The notes: a model not told the origin generated them from the letters alone. Positions 44,741-52,067 are shown, counted from the first letter of the stretch. The stretch is 64,000 bases of DNA from Trueperaceae bacterium (GCA_036381035.1 DASVDQ010000099.1:42960-106959), one strand, 5' to 3'. Numbers and translations: made by a program.

Positions 44741-44746
44741 TATGAT
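44741..44746 (+). promoter_or_regulatory. -10 box of surE
   Basis: TATGAT, followed by GGC; the same TATGATGGC stands upstream of the CBS protein gene. Transcription would start near 44753, which rules out ATG 44742 as the translation start and supports 44805 or 44790. Confidence 0.4.
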
Positions 44747-44804
44747 GGCTGACCCGCAGCGCCTCCCGACGCTGTCCCGGGCACACGACATGGAGTTGAA
44801 GCGC

Positions 44805-45557
44805 ATGCGGATCTTGGTGAGCAACGACGACGGCATCTTCAGCCCCGGCATCAGGGCGCTGGCGAAGGTCGCCGCGGAGTTCGGTCAGGTGAGGATCGTG
44901 GCGCCCGACGTCGAGCAGTCGGCGATGAGCCACGCGATCACCGTCAGGCGGCCGCTGCACTACACGAAGACGACGATCGAGGACGGCCTGGAGGGCTACC
45001 GGGTCGACGGCACGCCCGCCGACTGCGTGGCCCTCGGCACGCACCATTGGGAGGAGGTCGACCTCGTCCTCACGGGGATCAACCTCGGGCACAACCTCGG
45101 CCACAACATCTGGCACTCCGGCACCGTCGCGGCGGCCAAGCAGGCGGCGTTCCTGGGGATCAGGGCCATAGCCTTCAGCGCGCGCTACAGCGACGAGCCG
45201 CCCGACTACGACCGCTTCGCCCCCTACGTGCGGCAGGTGATCGAGCGGGTCAACGGCGCCACCGGACCGCTGCTCCTCAACGTGAACTTCCCCGACGAGC
45301 CCAAGGGCGTGCTGTGGACGAGGCAGTCCGTGCGCCACTACGAGGGCTTCGTGATCCCCGGCGAGGACCCGATGGGCCGGCGGCACTACTGGTTCGCCGA
45401 GGAGCCGCGCGACAAGCTCGAGGAGGGGACGGACCGCTGGGCGGTCGAGAACGGCTACGTCTCGATAACCCCGCTCCGTCTCGACCTGACCGACGAGCTC
45501 GAGCTGCGCCGCGCCAGGGCGACCGACCCGGAGGCCGCGACCGCGGCGGCGGAGTGA
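44805..45557 (+). CDS. surE: 5'/3'-nucleotidase SurE
   Basis: A 250-residue metal-dependent acid phosphatase acting on nucleoside monophosphates. The signature MRILVSNDDGIFSPGIRALA at the N terminus has the metal-binding Asp pair. The next conserved parts are IVAPDVEQSAMSHAITVRRP with Ser/Asn ligands, YRVDGTPADCVALG, and LVLTGINLGHNLGHNIWHSG with YSGTV-like residues (HSGTVAAAKQAAFLG). Start ATG 44805 is preferred because the canonical protein begins MRILxSNDDG and GGAG lies 9 nt upstream. In-frame ATG 44790 would add five residues. Divergent from the c-di-GMP gene; followed by two strong hairpins. Confidence 0.93.
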   Translation: MRILVSNDDGIFSPGIRALAKVAAEFGQVRIVAPDVEQSAMSHAITVRRPLHYTKTTIEDGLEGYRVDGTPADCVALGTHHWEEVDLVLTGINLGHNLGHNIWHSGTVAAAKQAAFLGIRAIAFSARYSDEPPDYDRFAPYVRQVIERVNGATGPLLLNVNFPDEPKGVLWTRQSVRHYEGFVIPGEDPMGRRHYWFAEEPRDKLEEGTDRWAVENGYVSITPLRLDLTDELELRRARATDPEAATAAAE

Positions 45558-45563
45558 CCCGCG

Positions 45564-45612
45564 GGCCCCGCCCCGGGCGCGCTCGGGACGCCGTCGCGGC
45601 CGGGGCGGGGCC
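45564..45612 (+). terminator. Perfect 13-bp hairpin after surE
   Basis: GGCCCCGCCCCGG (45564-45576) and CCGGGGCGGGGCC (45600-45612) pair perfectly around a 23-nt loop, 6 nt after the surE stop. Confidence 0.6.
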
Positions 45613-45636
45613 GGGCCGCGACGGGACCGCGAAGCC

Positions 45637-45667
45637 GCTAGCCGGGCGCTTGCGGCGCCGGGCTAGC
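45637..45667 (-). terminator. Hairpin over the dinB stop codon
   Basis: GCTAGCCGGGCGC (45637-45649) pairs with GCGCCGGGCTAGC (45655-45667) except at one position, with a 5-nt loop. The right arm contains the dinB stop codon. It sits 24 nt from the surE terminator, so convergent transcripts each have a hairpin. Confidence 0.5.
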
Positions 45668-46727
45668 CGAACTCGAGCCGGGGCTGGACGGCGACCCCGT
45701 CGCGATCGGAGAGGTCCGCGACGGTGACGCCCAGCAGCCTCACCGGCCGGCGCGGCCTGTCGGTCTCGAACGCCAACCGCCGCGCCAGCGCCAGCAGCGC
45801 CTCCGCCTGCCAGAACGGGCCCAGCTCGGTGTGGCTGCGCGTGATCGTCCTGAAGTCGTCGAAGCGCAGCTTCACGGTCACGCGGCGGGCCGCCAGGCCG
45901 CGGCGCTCCAGGGCGCCGTGGACCTCCTCGCACAGCTGCGCCAGCACCGCGTCGAGCTCGGCCTCGTCGGTGACGTCGACGTCGAAGGTCGTCTCGGCGC
46001 CCAGCGACTTGCGCGGCTGGTCGGGCACGACGGGCCTGTCGTCGATGCCGTTCGCGATGTCGTGCAGGAAAGCGCCGAGCTTCCCGAGCTCGGCGACGAG
46101 GCGCTCCCGACCGGCGGCGCGCAGGTCGGCGCCGGTGCGCCAGCCGAGCGACCGCAGCTTCGCCGCGGTGCGTGGGCCGACGCCGTAGAAGCGCTCGACG
46201 GGCAGGGGGAGCAGCACCCGGTCGACGTCCTCCGGCCTGATCACGGTCAGCCCGTCCGGCTTGCTCATGCCGCAGGCGAGCTTGGCGAGGAACTTCCCGC
46301 CGGCGACCCCGGCTGACGCCGTCAGGCCCGTCTCGTCCTTGACCTCGGCCTTGATCGCCTTGGCGATCAGCGTGCCGGAGGGCGGGCCCCGCTTCGGCCG
46401 GGTGACGTCGAGGTAGGCCTCGTCGAGGGCCAGCGGCTCGACGAGGTCGGTGTAGCGGTGGAAGACGGCCCGCACCTGCGCCGACACCTGCCGGTAGACG
46501 TCGAAGCGCGGACGCACGACGACGAGCTCGGGGCAGAGGCGCAGCGCCCGCGCCATCGGCATGGCCGAGCGCACGCCGAACGCGCGGGCCTCGTAGCTCG
46601 CCGCCGCCACCACCGCCCGCGGTCCCGTGCCGCCGACGGCGACCGGCAGGCCGCGGAGCTCCGGTCGGTCGCGCTGCTCCACCGACGCGTAGAACGCGTC
46701 CATGTCGACGTGGACGATCTTCCTCAC
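45663..46727 (-). CDS. dinB: DNA polymerase IV
   Basis: A 354-residue Y-family translesion polymerase. The N-terminal catalytic motif KIVHVDMDAFYASVEQRDRP has the first metal Asp. The second acidic cluster is VEPLALDEAYLDVTRP near residues 98-113 (DEAYLDVT). The thumb helix-hairpin-helix GVGPRTAAKLRSLGWRTG lies near 181-198. The little-finger domain starts RKSLGAETTFDVDVTDEA. No C-terminal clamp-binding motif of the common QxxLF type is obvious (the end reads VQPRLEFG, where PRLEF could serve). Only 4 nt separate it from the upstream exonuclease gene, so the two are co-expressed. Confidence 0.94.
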   Translation of the reverse strand: MRKIVHVDMDAFYASVEQRDRPELRGLPVAVGGTGPRAVVAAASYEARAFGVRSAMPMARALRLCPELVVVRPRFDVYRQVSAQVRAVFHRYTDLVEPLALDEAYLDVTRPKRGPPSGTLIAKAIKAEVKDETGLTASAGVAGGKFLAKLACGMSKPDGLTVIRPEDVDRVLLPLPVERFYGVGPRTAAKLRSLGWRTGADLRAAGRERLVAELGKLGAFLHDIANGIDDRPVVPDQPRKSLGAETTFDVDVTDEAELDAVLAQLCEEVHGALERRGLAARRVTVKLRFDDFRTITRSHTELGPFWQAEALLALARRLAFETDRPRRPVRLLGVTVADLSDRDGVAVQPRLEFG

Positions 46728-46731
46728 GGCC

Positions 46732-47631
46732 TCAGGCGGCCCGGGCCTGCCTCGCGTGCAGCGCCCTCAGCACCGCCAAGGTGAGCGCCGCGTCGCCCGC
46801 GCTGCGGTGCGACTGGTGGCCGACCAGCACCCCCTCGATCGCCGCGGCCCGCGCCAGGCGCAGGCCGCCGCTCGCGAGCCCGCGGCAGACGGCGTAGGCG
46901 CGCATCGCGCACTCGAAGCCGGGCAGAGGGTGCTCCACGGACCAGGCGCGGCTCGACTGCGCCGCCAGCCGCTCGTCGAAGGGCGCGTTCCAGGCGAGCA
47001 CGCGGTAGCCGGAGAGCGCGTCCGCCAGGGCGTCGACGACGCCGGGCCAGGTGGGGGCGTCGGCGAGGTCGCCCCAGGTGAGGCCGTGCACCCGCGAGGC
47101 CGCCGCCGGCACGTAGCCGCGCTTGGGCCGCACGAGGCTCTCGAACAGGACGTCGCCGCCGGAGGAGACGGCGGCGACCTCGACGACCTCGTCGCCGCGC
47201 GACAGCCCCGTCGTCTCCACGTCGATCACGGCGAAGCCCTCGCGGAACAGCTCCTGCAGCCAGCGGCGCGGCTCGCGGCTCAGCGAGGGCCGGCGGTAGC
47301 GCCCGGGCGCCAGCGGCGTGTGGCTGTGTCTGAAGGACAGCCCCACGGCCGTGGCGCGCTTGGCGGCCAGGCTGCCCGCGCCACGCCCGGGCGGGAGGGC
47401 GCGGGGGCGCGGCCACATGTCGCCCCGCAGGCGCCTCGCCTCGGTCGTGCTGTAGAGGGGCGAGAGGCCGCCGCCGGACCCGACCCAGGCCGCGGCCCGC
47501 GGCGGCACCGGGTAGCCGCGGCCGCGCAGCTCCTCGGCGGTGCGGAGGTCCCGCGGCGCGTGCGTGCGCTCCGGGTAGACGGGCACGCCCGGCGCCGCGC
47601 CCTGCCCCTCGTCGTGGGGACGGCCGCTCAC
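46732..47631 (-). CDS. DnaQ-like 3'-5' exonuclease with an N-terminal extension
   Basis: A 299-residue protein. Residues about 130-299 form a DEDDh exonuclease: FAVIDVETTGLSRGDEVVEV (Asp-x-Glu), VLAWNAPFDERLAAQSSRAW (second Asp region) and HRSAGDAALTLAVLRAL (His and last Asp). The first 125 residues are a separate region with TAEELRGRGYPVPPRAAAWV and LSPLYSTTEARRLRG and an Arg/Pro-rich linker; I do not know its function. It could bind nucleic acid. An internal start would remove it, but no better start is evident. The gene precedes dinB by 4 nt on the same strand, suggesting a joint role in lesion bypass or repair. Confidence 0.83.
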   Translation of the reverse strand: MSGRPHDEGQGAAPGVPVYPERTHAPRDLRTAEELRGRGYPVPPRAAAWVGSGGGLSPLYSTTEARRLRGDMWPRPRALPPGRGAGSLAAKRATAVGLSFRHSHTPLAPGRYRRPSLSREPRRWLQELFREGFAVIDVETTGLSRGDEVVEVAAVSSGGDVLFESLVRPKRGYVPAAASRVHGLTWGDLADAPTWPGVVDALADALSGYRVLAWNAPFDERLAAQSSRAWSVEHPLPGFECAMRAYAVCRGLASGGLRLARAAAIEGVLVGHQSHRSAGDAALTLAVLRALHARQARAA

Positions 47632-47661
47632 GCCGAGAATCCTACCCCCGCGGCGAGCGCC

Positions 47662-47667
47662 TATGAT
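47662..47667 (+). promoter_or_regulatory. -10 box of the CBS protein gene
   Basis: TATGAT followed by GGC, 37 nt ahead of ATG 47699. A leader of about 25 nt would contain AGGAGG (47685-47690). Confidence 0.4.
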
Positions 47668-47698
47668 GGCGCCCTAGCCCAAGCAGGAGGTGTGGCGG

Positions 47699-48148
47699 AT
47701 GCAGGTCGGGCGCACGGTGAGACAGCTTCTGCAGGACAAGGGCACCGCCGTCTACACGATCTCGCCAGACGACACGGTCTTCAGGGCCCTGGAGGTCATG
47801 GCGCAGCACGACGTGGGGGCGCTGGTCGTCGTGGACGGGTCGCACGGCGTCGTGGGGATGTTCTCCGAGCGCGACTACGCCCGCAAGGTCATACTGCACG
47901 GCCACGCCTCGCGCGAGCTGAAGGTCAGCGCGATCATGTCGGGCCAGGTCGTGAAGGTGACGCCGGAGCAGACGGTCGCGGACTGCATGCGCCTCATGAC
48001 CGAGAGGCGCGTGCGGCACCTCCCCGTCGTCGAGGACGGGAGGCTCGCCGGCCTCGTCTCGATCGGCGACGTCGTGAAGGCCGTGATGTCGGAACAGGAG
48101 TTCCTGATCGAGCAGCTCCAGGCCTACGTCTCGGGCGAGCTGCGCTGA
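47699..48148 (+). CDS. Two-CBS-domain protein
   Basis: A 149-residue protein made of two CBS motifs and nothing else. The first spans TVRQLLQDKGTAVYTISPDD to VVGMFSERDYARKVILHG; the second VSAIMSGQVVKVTPEQTVAD to LAGLVSIGDVVKAVMSEQEF. The sequence SERDYARKV is typical of stand-alone CBS pairs that bind adenine nucleotides (AMP, ATP or NADH) and regulate partner proteins. ATG 47699 is set by a perfect AGGAGG 8 nt upstream. It is divergent from the exonuclease-dinB pair. The partner is unknown. Confidence 0.9.
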   Translation: MQVGRTVRQLLQDKGTAVYTISPDDTVFRALEVMAQHDVGALVVVDGSHGVVGMFSERDYARKVILHGHASRELKVSAIMSGQVVKVTPEQTVADCMRLMTERRVRHLPVVEDGRLAGLVSIGDVVKAVMSEQEFLIEQLQAYVSGELR

Positions 48149-48263
48149 GGGCCGGGGGCGCCGGGGCGCGGTCGGCGGGTCGGGCACGCGGGTGCCGCCC
48201 CGACGCAGCGGCTCGGTCGGGCGGCCTCGGCGGCGCCCATGCCCCGTCGGGGACGCGTCTCAC

Positions 48264-48291
48264 GGACTTTTGACATAAAGGACTTACATAA
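48264..48291 (+). promoter_or_regulatory. AT-rich promoter region with direct repeats ahead of the FAD reductase gene
   Basis: A conspicuously AT-rich patch holds TTGACA (48270-48275), a good -35 box; TGCCAT lies 17 bp downstream as a poor -10. Two direct repeats, GGACTT-N3-ACATAA (48264-48278) and GGACTTACATAA (48280-48291), overlap it and could bind a regulator, possibly the Crp/Fnr protein encoded downstream. Confidence 0.45.
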
Positions 48292-48330
48292 CTGCCATGA
48301 AGGTGTTACCCTCGGTCGAGGAGCGCGAAC

Positions 48331-49545
48331 ATGGCGAACCGGTACGTGTTGATAGGCGGCGGCCTGGCAGCGGACGCCGCGGCCAAGGCCATCAGGGAGG
48401 CCGACCCGGAGGGGTCAGTCACCCTCGTCACCGCGGAGGGCGACGCGCCCTACCGCCGCCCCCATCTCTCGAAGGCGTTGTGGTCCGGCGGTGACGTGGC
48501 CAAGGCGCTGCTGGGCACGGCCGGCCACGGCGTCGACGTCATCACGGGCCGCCGGGCCACGACCCTCGACACCGCCGCCCGCCGCGTCGTGCTGGACGGC
48601 GGCGACGCGCTCGACTACGACCAGCTCCTGATCGCCACCGGCGCCAGGGCGCGCGCGCTGCCCGGCCTGCCCGCCGAGGGGCCCGTCGTGGCCTACCGCA
48701 CGCTGGCCGACTACCGCCTCGCGCGCGAGCGCTCCGGCGAAGGCAGGCGCGCCCTGGTCGTCGGCGGCGGCTTCGTGGGGGCCGAGCTGGCCGCCGGCCT
48801 GAAGAACGCCGGCACCGAGGTCCACGTGGTGTTCCCCGAGAAGGGGATCGGCGCGAACAGGTTCCCGGAGGCCCTGGGGCAGGCGCTCAACGAGCGCTAC
48901 CGCGGAAGAGGCGTGAGCGTGCACGCCGGCGCCACCGTCGAGAGCGCCGAGCGCCGCGGCGAGTGCGTGCGGGCGCGGCTGACCGACGGCTTCGAGGCGG
49001 AGTTCGACCTCGTGGCGGTGGGCATCGGCGTCGAGCCGAACGTGGACCTGGCCCGCTCCGCGGGACTGCGCGTCGAGGACGGCGTGGTCGTCGACAGCGC
49101 CCTCCGGGCGCTCGGACCCGACGGCAGACCGGTCCCTGGCGTCTTCGCCGCCGGCGACGTCGCCTCGTTCCCCTGGCCACGGCCGTTCCCCCGCTCGCGC
49201 ATCGAGCACGAGGACGCCGCGGTGACGATGGGCGCCCACGCCGGACGCCAGATGGCGGCGGCCGCGCGAGGCGAGGATCCCGCGCCGTACGAGCACCTGC
49301 CCTTCTTCTACTCCGACCTCTTCGACGACGGCTACGAGGCCCTCGGCCGGATGGACGCGAGGCTGGAGATGTTCGAGGACTGGAAGCGCCCGCTCGAGGA
49401 GGGCGTCGTCTACTACCTCGACGGCGGACGCGTCGTCGGCGTGCTGCTGTGGAACACCTGGGGCCAGGTGGACGCGGCGCGCGACCTGATCCTCGCCGAC
49501 GAGCGCGTCACCGCGGCCGAGCTGCGCGGGAGGCTGCCGGCGTGA
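48331..49545 (+). CDS. FAD-dependent pyridine nucleotide-disulphide-type oxidoreductase
   Basis: A 404-residue flavoprotein of the ferredoxin-reductase/AIF-like group. The N-terminal FAD-binding motif is YVLIGGGLAADAAAKAIREA. The second dinucleotide motif for NAD(P)H is ALVVGGGFVGAELAAGLKNA near residues 142-161. The FAD-ribityl motif is GVFAAGDVASFP near 269-280. A C-terminal domain begins YEHLPFFYSDLFDDGYEALG, typical of reductases that pass electrons to ferredoxins or Rieske proteins. No disulphide CxxC is seen, so it is not a thioredoxin-type enzyme. GAGGAG 7 nt before ATG 48331. Coupled by GTGA to a Crp/Fnr-type regulator. Confidence 0.88.
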   Translation: MANRYVLIGGGLAADAAAKAIREADPEGSVTLVTAEGDAPYRRPHLSKALWSGGDVAKALLGTAGHGVDVITGRRATTLDTAARRVVLDGGDALDYDQLLIATGARARALPGLPAEGPVVAYRTLADYRLARERSGEGRRALVVGGGFVGAELAAGLKNAGTEVHVVFPEKGIGANRFPEALGQALNERYRGRGVSVHAGATVESAERRGECVRARLTDGFEAEFDLVAVGIGVEPNVDLARSAGLRVEDGVVVDSALRALGPDGRPVPGVFAAGDVASFPWPRPFPRSRIEHEDAAVTMGAHAGRQMAAAARGEDPAPYEHLPFFYSDLFDDGYEALGRMDARLEMFEDWKRPLEEGVVYYLDGGRVVGVLLWNTWGQVDAARDLILADERVTAAELRGRLPA

Positions 49546-50270
49546 TCACGACGCGGGCGCAGCTCCCGCCCCGCCCCGGGGCGCCCCGACGCGGCGGCCG
49601 GCAGGCGCCGGACGAGCCCCTCAGCGTCGACGGCGTCGCCGTGTTCGGCGAGCTGAGCCTGTCTCCGGGGGAGAAGCTCTACGGCGAGGGCGAGCCGGCC
49701 GCGGCGCCGTTCCTCGTCGTCGAGGGCGTGCTGCGCGTCACCGTCGACGCGCACGGGCGCAGCCGTCTCGTCGACCTAGTGGGTCGCGGCGACGTCGTGG
49801 GCACGGCCGCGCTCGAGGGGCGCCCCCACGCCGAGTCGGTGCACGCCGCCGAGCGCGGGGCCGTCGTCGCCGTGGTCGACCTCGCCACGACCCTCGAGCA
49901 CCGCGGGCCGCGCCAGGCGCTCGTCGCCGCCCTCGTGCGGCAGATGGTCAGGAGCCGGCAGCTCGCCGACGACCTCGGGCTGCCCATGGGCGCCCGCATC
50001 TGCCGCATCCTGGCGCGCCTCGCCGAGCGCCTGGGCGAGCCCGTCGAGGGAGCGCCGGGGTCCCCGGCGGCCGGGCGCTGGCGCCACCTGCCGTTCAGCC
50101 TCACGCACGACGACGTCGCGCTGATGGCCGGCTGCGCCAGGGTCACGGCGACGCGCGTGCTCGGCGACCTCAAGGAGGCGGGCGTCCTCGGCGGCACCAG
50201 GGGCGACTACGCGCTGGTGCCCGAGGCGCTGGAGGAGGCCGCCGACAGGTACGTCTGGGAGGTCATCTGA
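49542..50270 (+). CDS. Crp/Fnr-family transcriptional regulator
   Basis: A 242-residue regulator. The cyclic-nucleotide-binding-like beta-roll spans roughly residues 35-130 (FGELSLSPGEKLYGEGEPAA, then FLVVEGVLRVTVDAHGRSRL and VDLVGRGDVVGTAALEG). A long dimerisation helix follows (ALVAALVRQMVRSRQLADDL). The C-terminal winged helix has FSLTHDDVALMAGCARVTAT and RVLGDLKEAGVL. The beta-roll lacks the N-terminal cysteine cluster of FNR, so it is not an iron-sulphur oxygen sensor of that type. Start GTG 49542 overlaps the reductase stop. It probably controls its own operon in response to redox or metabolic state; direct repeats upstream of the reductase gene are a candidate site. Confidence 0.85.
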   Translation: MITTRAQLPPRPGAPRRGGRQAPDEPLSVDGVAVFGELSLSPGEKLYGEGEPAAAPFLVVEGVLRVTVDAHGRSRLVDLVGRGDVVGTAALEGRPHAESVHAAERGAVVAVVDLATTLEHRGPRQALVAALVRQMVRSRQLADDLGLPMGARICRILARLAERLGEPVEGAPGSPAAGRWRHLPFSLTHDDVALMAGCARVTATRVLGDLKEAGVLGGTRGDYALVPEALEEAADRYVWEVI

Positions 50271-50533
50271 CCGATGACCGATATTTCGCAACGCCCCGCA
50301 GTACCCCGGGACTAGCATCCGGGCAGAGGGGTGGGGTGCCAAGATCCCACCCGGCGCGATCCGCAGAGGACACTCCCATCGTCGTCGCGGTGGCACCCCC
50401 CTCTCACGGCTCGCGCCACACGATGGCACTCGGACGCTCACCGCGGGTCGGCGGCCCCGGCCGCCAGCGCCGCGCGGATCGCCGCGCCGCACGGCGCTGG
50501 GCCGGCCCTCGCGAGCGCGTGCCCGCGCGGCCT

Positions 50534-50574
50534 GACGGTCACCGCCCCCGCGATTACGGGGCGGCGGGACCGTC
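50534..50574 (+). terminator. Hairpin before the HU promoter
   Basis: GACGGTC (50534-50540) pairs with GACCGTC (50568-50574), and CGCCCCCG pairs with CGGGGCG inside it around an ATTA-containing loop. It would insulate HU from upstream transcription. Confidence 0.5.
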
Positions 50575-50601
50575 CCTGACGCGCGCCTGAGTGAAGAACC
50601 C

Positions 50602-50631
50602 TTGGTGGTCGCGAAGTCGGCGTGTTAGAAC
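50602..50631 (+). promoter_or_regulatory. HU promoter
   Basis: TTGGTG (50602-50607) and TAGAAC (50626-50631), 18 bp apart; TTAGAA with a 17-bp spacer is an alternative reading. The -10 box ends 7 nt before ATG 50639, predicting a leaderless transcript starting at or next to that codon. Confidence 0.5.
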
Positions 50632-50638
50632 CATGAGC

Positions 50639-50932
50639 ATGAACAAAACCGAACTCGCCGCTAAGCTCGCCAAGAAGACTGGGCTCTCCGAGGCCAAGGC
50701 CTACGAGGTCGTCAACGCCATCTTCTCGACCGCCCCGGGCGAGGGCATCATCGCCGTCGAGCTCGACGCCGGCCGCAAGGTCCAGATCACGGGCTTCGGC
50801 ACGTTCGAGACCCGCCGCCGCAACGCCCGCAAGGGCGTGAACCCGGGCACGGGCAAGCCGATCACGATCCCGGCCAAGAAGTACGCAGCGTTCCGGACGG
50901 GCAAGGGCCTCAAGGAGCGCATCGAGAAGTAG
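50639..50932 (+). CDS. hup: DNA-binding protein HU
   Basis: A 97-residue nucleoid protein. The sequence follows the family throughout: MNKTELAAKLAKKTGLSEAK at the N terminus, VQITGFGTFETRRRNARKGV (dimer and arm base), NPGTGKPITIPAKKYAAFRT (DNA-binding beta arm with the tip Pro residue) and a basic C terminus. Start choice: ATG 50639 gives the canonical MNKTEL start and fits the leaderless promoter; ATG 50633 would add two residues and lie only 1 nt from the -10 box. A perfect 9-bp hairpin follows the stop and serves both this gene and the convergent HxlR gene. Confidence 0.95.
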   Translation: MNKTELAAKLAKKTGLSEAKAYEVVNAIFSTAPGEGIIAVELDAGRKVQITGFGTFETRRRNARKGVNPGTGKPITIPAKKYAAFRTGKGLKERIEK

Positions 50933-50944
50933 CTGGCCCTCGCC

Positions 50945-50967
50945 GCCGCGCCGCCCCTCGGCGCGGC
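50945..50967. terminator. Bidirectional terminator between HU and the HxlR gene
   Basis: Perfect 9-bp stem GCCGCGCCG (50945-50953) and CGGCGCGGC (50959-50967) with a 5-nt loop, 12 nt after the HU stop and 11 nt beyond the HxlR stop. Confidence 0.6.
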
Positions 50968-50978
50968 TCGGGCAGCTC

Positions 50979-51323
50979 TCAGCCGGCCACGACCTCGAAG
51001 TCGTGGCCGGCATCGACTTCCTTGATGTGCTTGCGGGCCCAGGCGTCGATGGAGTCTATGACGTCCTGGAGCTCATAGCCGGCCTGCGTGAGCTCGTAGC
51101 GCGTGCGCGGCGGCATCGTCGACTCGACCTGCTTGCTGATCACGCCGAGCTGCTCGAGCTTCTCCAGGCGCTGCGTCAGCGTCGCCGAGTTCACGCCGCC
51201 CACCTCGCGCGCGATGGCGTTGAAGCCGCGCGGACCGGCCAGCAGGGCGCGGATGATGTGTAGCACCCACTTCCCCTGCAGCAGGTCTATCGACGCGTGG
51301 ACCGGGCAGAACTCGTCCCTCAC
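50979..51323 (-). CDS. HxlR-family transcriptional regulator
   Basis: A 114-residue winged-helix regulator. The sequence CPVHASIDLLQGKWVLHIIR, then GPRGFNAIAREVGGVNSATL and TQRLEKLEQLGVISKQ is diagnostic for HxlR. Cys6 corresponds to the N-terminal cysteine that senses aldehydes or oxidants in members such as HypR and YodB. The protein acts as a dimer on inverted repeats. Start GTG 51323 has TAACCT 6 nt upstream, suggesting a leaderless transcript. It is divergent from a YceI-family gene, whose promoter contains a perfect palindrome between its -35 and -10 boxes, a likely operator for this regulator. Confidence 0.9.
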   Translation of the reverse strand: MRDEFCPVHASIDLLQGKWVLHIIRALLAGPRGFNAIAREVGGVNSATLTQRLEKLEQLGVISKQVESTMPPRTRYELTQAGYELQDVIDSIDAWARKHIKEVDAGHDFEVVAG

Positions 51324-51363
51324 GGCGGCAGGTTAGCACGAGGGGCGGCCCCCGTCGCCGCGC

Positions 51364-51391
51364 TTGACATTACAAAGCGCTTTATTATACG
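51364..51391 (+). promoter_or_regulatory. YceI gene promoter with embedded palindromic operator
   Basis: TTGACA (51364-51369) is a perfect -35 box and TATACG (51386-51391) the -10, 16 bp apart. The spacer contains the perfect palindrome AAAGCGCTTT (51374-51383). A repressor bound there would block polymerase, and the HxlR gene next door is the obvious candidate. Confidence 0.6.
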
Positions 51392-51462
51392 TTGCGTGGG
51401 TATCGGTGCGGCCCGCGATCAGGGCCATCCCCGACACGAGATCCCGCATCTGGAGCGTGAGC

Positions 51463-51996
51463 ATGAGCCTGAAGCTCGACAGGTCGCACAGCAGCCTCGA
51501 GTTCGCTGTCCGCCACATGGGACTGGCCACGGTGAGGGGCCGGTTCGCCGAGTTCGACGTCGCCGCCGAGGTGAACGAGCGCGGCGAGCCGGTCGCCGCC
51601 ACGGTCACGGTCGACGCGGCCTCGCTGGACACCGGCGTCGCCGACCGCGACAACCACCTGCGCTCGGCCGACTTCCTCGACGTCGCCAGCCACCCCAAGA
51701 TCGTCTTCGAGGCGACGTCGTTCCGCCGCGAGGGCGAGCAGCACGTCGTCGAGGGCCGCCTGACGATCCGCGGCGTCACGCGACCCGTGACCCTGCGTGG
51801 CGAGATCAACGGCCCCATCAAGGACCCCTGGGGCAACGAGCGCTTCGCGGCCGACCTGGAGGGCAAGCTCGACCGCACCGACTTCGGCCTCAAGTGGAAC
51901 CAGGTCCTGGAGGCCGGCGCCCTGCTCGTCGGCGAAGAGGTGCGGCTGCACGCGGTCGTCGAGCTGATCAAGGTGGGAGAGCCGGTCGCCGCCTGA
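51463..51996 (+). CDS. YceI-family protein
   Basis: A 177-residue lipocalin-like protein of the YceI family, which binds polyisoprenoid-type lipids in characterised members. Conserved parts are LDRSHSSLEFAVRHMGLATV, VRGRFAEFDV, VDAASLDTGVADRDNHLRSA, DFLDVASHPKIVFEAT and LTIRGVTRPVTLRGEING. No signal peptide is present, so it is probably cytoplasmic, unlike E. coli YceI. GGAG at 51452-51455 precedes ATG 51463. A strong sigma-70-like promoter and palindromic operator lie upstream, and HxlR is divergent; induction by aldehyde or oxidative stress is a fair inference. Confidence 0.92.
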   Translation: MSLKLDRSHSSLEFAVRHMGLATVRGRFAEFDVAAEVNERGEPVAATVTVDAASLDTGVADRDNHLRSADFLDVASHPKIVFEATSFRREGEQHVVEGRLTIRGVTRPVTLRGEINGPIKDPWGNERFAADLEGKLDRTDFGLKWNQVLEAGALLVGEEVRLHAVVELIKVGEPVAA

Positions 51997-52067
51997 CGCC
52001 GTCCCCGCACGGCGCGCCTGGGGGCGACGCCCAGTCTAGCTAGACAGTTCTGTACACCAACTGAGCC

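Larger units (their letters stand above)
50271..50638. other. Intergenic region with structured sequence before the HU gene
   Basis: No protein gene is supported here. Contents in order: a -10-like TAGCAT (50313-50318); a long-range pairing of 50326-50341 with 50391-50403 (GGGTGCCA with TGGCACCC at its core); a strong hairpin at 50534-50574; and the HU promoter at 50602-50631. Short open frames in this region overlap one another in all frames and lack ribosome binding sites. Confidence 0.5.

Noticed and set aside
50271..50590. Short open frames in the gap before HU
   Set aside because: They are Arg/Pro/Ala-rich, overlap in several frames, lack ribosome binding sites and cover hairpins.
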